NCBI GenBank assembly: GCA_964362645.1
Contig: CAYIFC010000038.1
Location: 1-6,035 of the forward strand
Origin: CAYIFC01 sp964362645
GTDB taxonomy: Bacteria; Patescibacteriota; Minisyncoccia; Phycocordibacterales; JACOZG01
DNA length: 6,035 nt
Direction of reading: 5' to 3'
Positions 4,710 through 6,035 of this stretch are shown here, one piece after another. Both the position numbers and the translations under genes were made by a program. The notes below the pieces were generated by a model. It had not been told where the DNA came from and ran no database searches. It saw nothing but the letters and a program-made list of their open reading frames with translations. Positions within the stretch are counted from its first letter, which is position 1; every line of letters starts with the position of its first letter.

Positions 4710-5417
4710 TTAGACTTCGAGGTGTTGCGGCACCACGACCCGAATGCGGTTGTCGGCAGAAAAAACTGTGCTATTCGAGAACCAAGAAACGTTCGCATCG
4801 AGCGTGTCGTCCCGTCGAACAATGATTTCCGCAACAAAGGGTTCATACTCCTTCCCAAAAAGAAAGAAAGTTGTACAACCTTCTGTTTGGAGCCATTGGC
4901 GGTGCTTCTGTACGAACTGTATGATCTGATCTTGTTTGAAGCGGAGTTTACCAAGATCGACGCCGAGTCTGCAGAACATCCTGCGAAAGTCGCCTTTTCT
5001 TACCATCCTGTAGACAGCGACCCTGGTCTTGCCGGTTGGCTTACCCGGTACGTTGCAGCGGTAGTCGCGAGAAAGAGGATTGACCCAATTGAAGACACCT
5101 TTGGACTCGGCGATAGTGGCCTGTCCGTCAGTGGGATCGAGTTCCAAAATTTCGGAGCCCGAGACAAGGGTAAGACAACCAGTAATGCCCTCAGTCATGT
5201 CCGCCACAACCTCTTTTGTCTTAGCTGTGACTTGTGTAGCGATCTTATCGCCATGATTCAAAATTGCCTGAAAGTTGTCGTGGTTGAGGAGACAATCAGT
5301 CAACAATTCATCAACCACAACTTCCGCTGCCTGGCGAGCCGCATCCGATATAAGTTGGGCAAAGCTTGCCTTTTGTACCCCAGCGACGTCTTTAGATGTA
5401 ATCGATGAATTAATCAT
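4710..5417 (-). CDS. Uncharacterised protein, probable CPR-type family
   Basis: The product has 235 residues and I cannot assign a function. Residues 1-75 are helix-rich and Ala/Val-rich, with one hydrophobic patch but no convincing membrane segment. A middle segment reads LVSGSEILELDPTDGQATIAE, then GVFNWVNP. The C-terminal part (about 140-235) has alternating strands and ends in a VVPQ motif, with KHRQWLQTEG and TTFFLFGKEYEPFVAEI. From memory, unverified, proteins with this same series of motifs (DPTDG, VPG, QIIQF-KHR-WL, TFFLF, VVPQ) recur as hypothetical proteins in CPR genomes. ATG 5417 has AAAGGG five bases upstream; a GTG at 5423 is the alternative. It has its own promoter, hairpin-rich leader and terminator, so it is a self-contained unit placed between metG and tatD. 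Confidence 0.8.
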   Translation of the reverse strand: MINSSITSKDVAGVQKASFAQLISDAARQAAEVVVDELLTDCLLNHDNFQAILNHGDKIATQVTAKTKEVVADMTEGITGCLTLVSGSEILELDPTDGQATIAESKGVFNWVNPLSRDYRCNVPGKPTGKTRVAVYRMVRKGDFRRMFCRLGVDLGKLRFKQDQIIQFVQKHRQWLQTEGCTTFFLFGKEYEPFVAEIIVRRDDTLDANVSWFSNSTVFSADNRIRVVVPQHLEV

Positions 5418-5428
5418 TGTCACCCTTT

Positions 5429-5485
5429 CCTTTTTTACAAAGGCCTAATCTCGGTAACTGCCGAGCCAGTCGTAGGTAATCCTAC
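5429..5485 (-). promoter_or_regulatory. Hairpin-rich leader of the 4710-5417 gene
   Basis: Three small stems follow each other in the roughly 70-base leader. GTAGG-ATTA-CCTAC lies at 5472-5485 and CTCGG-CAGTTA-CCGAG at 5450-5465. CCTTT (5439-5443) can pair with AAAGG at 5429-5433, or with the one at 5424-5428 that forms the ribosome-binding site. The last pairing could mask translation. No known riboswitch class is recognised. Confidence 0.4.
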
Positions 5486-5493
5486 ACTGCTAT

Positions 5494-5523
5494 ATTATAG
5501 GCATATTTATACCAATCCGTCAA
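5494..5523 (-). promoter_or_regulatory. Promoter of the 4710-5417 gene
   Basis: The minus strand has -35 TTGACG (5518-5523), an 18-base spacer and a perfect -10 TATAAT (5494-5499). Transcription would begin near 5487, giving a leader of about 70 bases. It lies in the gap after metG. Confidence 0.75.
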
Positions 5524-5529
5524 GAGCGT

Positions 5530-5544
5530 GGACACGGCGTGTCC
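5530..5544. other. Small hairpin after metG
   Basis: GGACAC-GGC-GTGTCC is a perfect 6-bp stem with a 3-base loop, 10 bases after the metG stop and just upstream of the next gene's -35. No T-tract follows on the minus strand, so it is not a clear terminator. It may protect the metG 3' end, or be an inverted-repeat binding site beside the promoter. Confidence 0.35.
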
Positions 5545-5553
5545 AAATATGGC

Positions 5554-6035
5554 TTATTTCCGAGGGAAAAGGGGTTGGGAGGGGGCGCGGTTGGTGGCGA
5601 TGAGGTCTTTGATGGTTTGGGCGGTGGTGGGGAGGAAAGGAGTAAGGACCACACTTAAGTCGGCTAAGCCTTGGACTAGTTTAGTAATCTCAACACGCGC
5701 TTGATCTAGATCAGTCTTTGCTAAGATAAAGGGTTGAGTTTTCTGGATGTAATTATCATGCGCTCCAATATGCCGCCAAATTTCTTCCAGCGCTTGATTA
5801 AATTCGTAGCGGTCAAGAGCGGTGATGAGGTTGGCGAAGTCTGTGGTCGGCCGATAAACAACTGCCACCGGCGCTGTTAAATGTTGCTCCGCCATCTTCA
5901 TGACGCGACTAACGAGATTACCAAGGCCGTTAGCGAGGCCGGAGTTGTAGGCGTCTAAGAATTTGGCGGCGGTAAAGTCGTGATCTTCAAACGGATGCAC
6001 GTGCCGCGCCAAGTAGTAACGCACCGCCTCGGTCC
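5554..6035 (-). CDS. metG: Methionyl-tRNA synthetase, C-terminal part (cut by window edge)
   Basis: The frame is open to the right edge, so the start lies outside the window; about 160 C-terminal residues are seen. EAVRYYLARHVHPFEDHDFT marks the end of the class I catalytic core next to the stem-contact fold. The helical anticodon-binding domain follows, with NGLGNLVSRVMKMAEQ, ALEEIWRHIGAHDNYIQKTQPF and VLTPFLPTTAQTIKDL. The enzyme charges tRNA-Met (initiator and elongator) with methionine using ATP. The protein stops right after this domain (PLFPRK, TAA at 5554-5556), so it is the short form without the C-terminal dimerisation or tRNA-binding domain. It lies on the same strand as tatD, a common pairing, with one unknown gene between. 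Confidence 0.95.
   Translation of the reverse strand, partial: TEAVRYYLARHVHPFEDHDFTAAKFLDAYNSGLANGLGNLVSRVMKMAEQHLTAPVAVVYRPTTDFANLITALDRYEFNQALEEIWRHIGAHDNYIQKTQPFILAKTDLDQARVEITKLVQGLADLSVVLTPFLPTTAQTIKDLIATNRAPSQPLFPRK

Noticed and set aside
4632..5408. Plus-strand frame of 258 codons opposite the unknown gene
   Set aside because: The minus-strand frame has a promoter, ribosome-binding site, terminator and CPR-like motifs, while the plus-strand frame has none. It reads through the terminator hairpin and is a shadow.
1..6035. CRISPR array, tRNA, rRNA, transposase or integrase
   Set aside because: No regularly spaced repeats, cloverleaf, rRNA segment or recombinase motif was found on either strand by reading. 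A covariance-model search was not possible here.

Overview
The window reads as a fragment of a small-genome bacterium of the Candidate Phyla Radiation (Patescibacteria). This is inferred from gene content and style, with no marker placed on a tree. The pointers are tightly packed short genes, several starts with no Shine-Dalgarno sequence, an elongation factor P whose tip loop lacks the usual PGKG, a rpsF-ssb-rpsR cluster with no rplI behind rpsR, and an uncharacterised protein (minus strand, 4710-5417) of a type I remember as recurrent in such genomes. Stop codons behave as in the standard code.

Left part (1-854). The plus strand carries the 3' part of a Nudix hydrolase gene with an in-frame TAA inside the Nudix box. 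A bidirectional terminator separates it from a convergent minus-strand fragment encoding the C-terminal half of ribosomal protein L11 (rplK). This fragment runs head-on into a plus-strand fragment encoding the C-terminal ~98 residues of RecA. Both genes have lost their 5' parts at the same point (about 558-569), in inverted orientation with roughly 9 bases of shared sequence. This is most simply a chimeric DNA or assembly join, less likely a real rearrangement, so linkage across it should not be trusted. RecA overlaps a complete elongation factor P gene (efp, 841-1407).

Middle (1408-2087). A terminator separates efp from a convergent, unrecognised 113-residue ORF (minus, 1494-1835). That ORF has its own promoter and a structured leader. 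Just upstream, a possible divergent promoter faces a strong bidirectional hairpin terminator. A transcript from it would be about 50 nt and would carry ten bases complementary to the ORF's leader.

Right part (2088-6035), all on the minus strand. In transcription order these are the end of metG (methionyl-tRNA synthetase, cut by the window edge), an unknown gene with its own promoter, hairpin-rich leader and terminator, then a compact operon tatD - rpsF - ssb - rpsR - NYN-domain nuclease. tatD and rpsF share an ATGA overlap and the other gaps are 3 to 10 bases. The operon couples a TatD metal-dependent DNase, two small-subunit ribosomal proteins that bind each other (S6 and S18), the single-stranded DNA-binding protein and a LabA-like putative RNase. 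tatD carries two inverted copies of a 21-base-period repeat inside its reading frame.

No mobile element, CRISPR array, tRNA or rRNA was seen. The points most worth checking are the rplK/recA join, the interrupted Nudix box, the repeat pair in tatD, the self-contained unknown gene between metG and tatD, and the possible short RNA opposite the 1494-1835 ORF.
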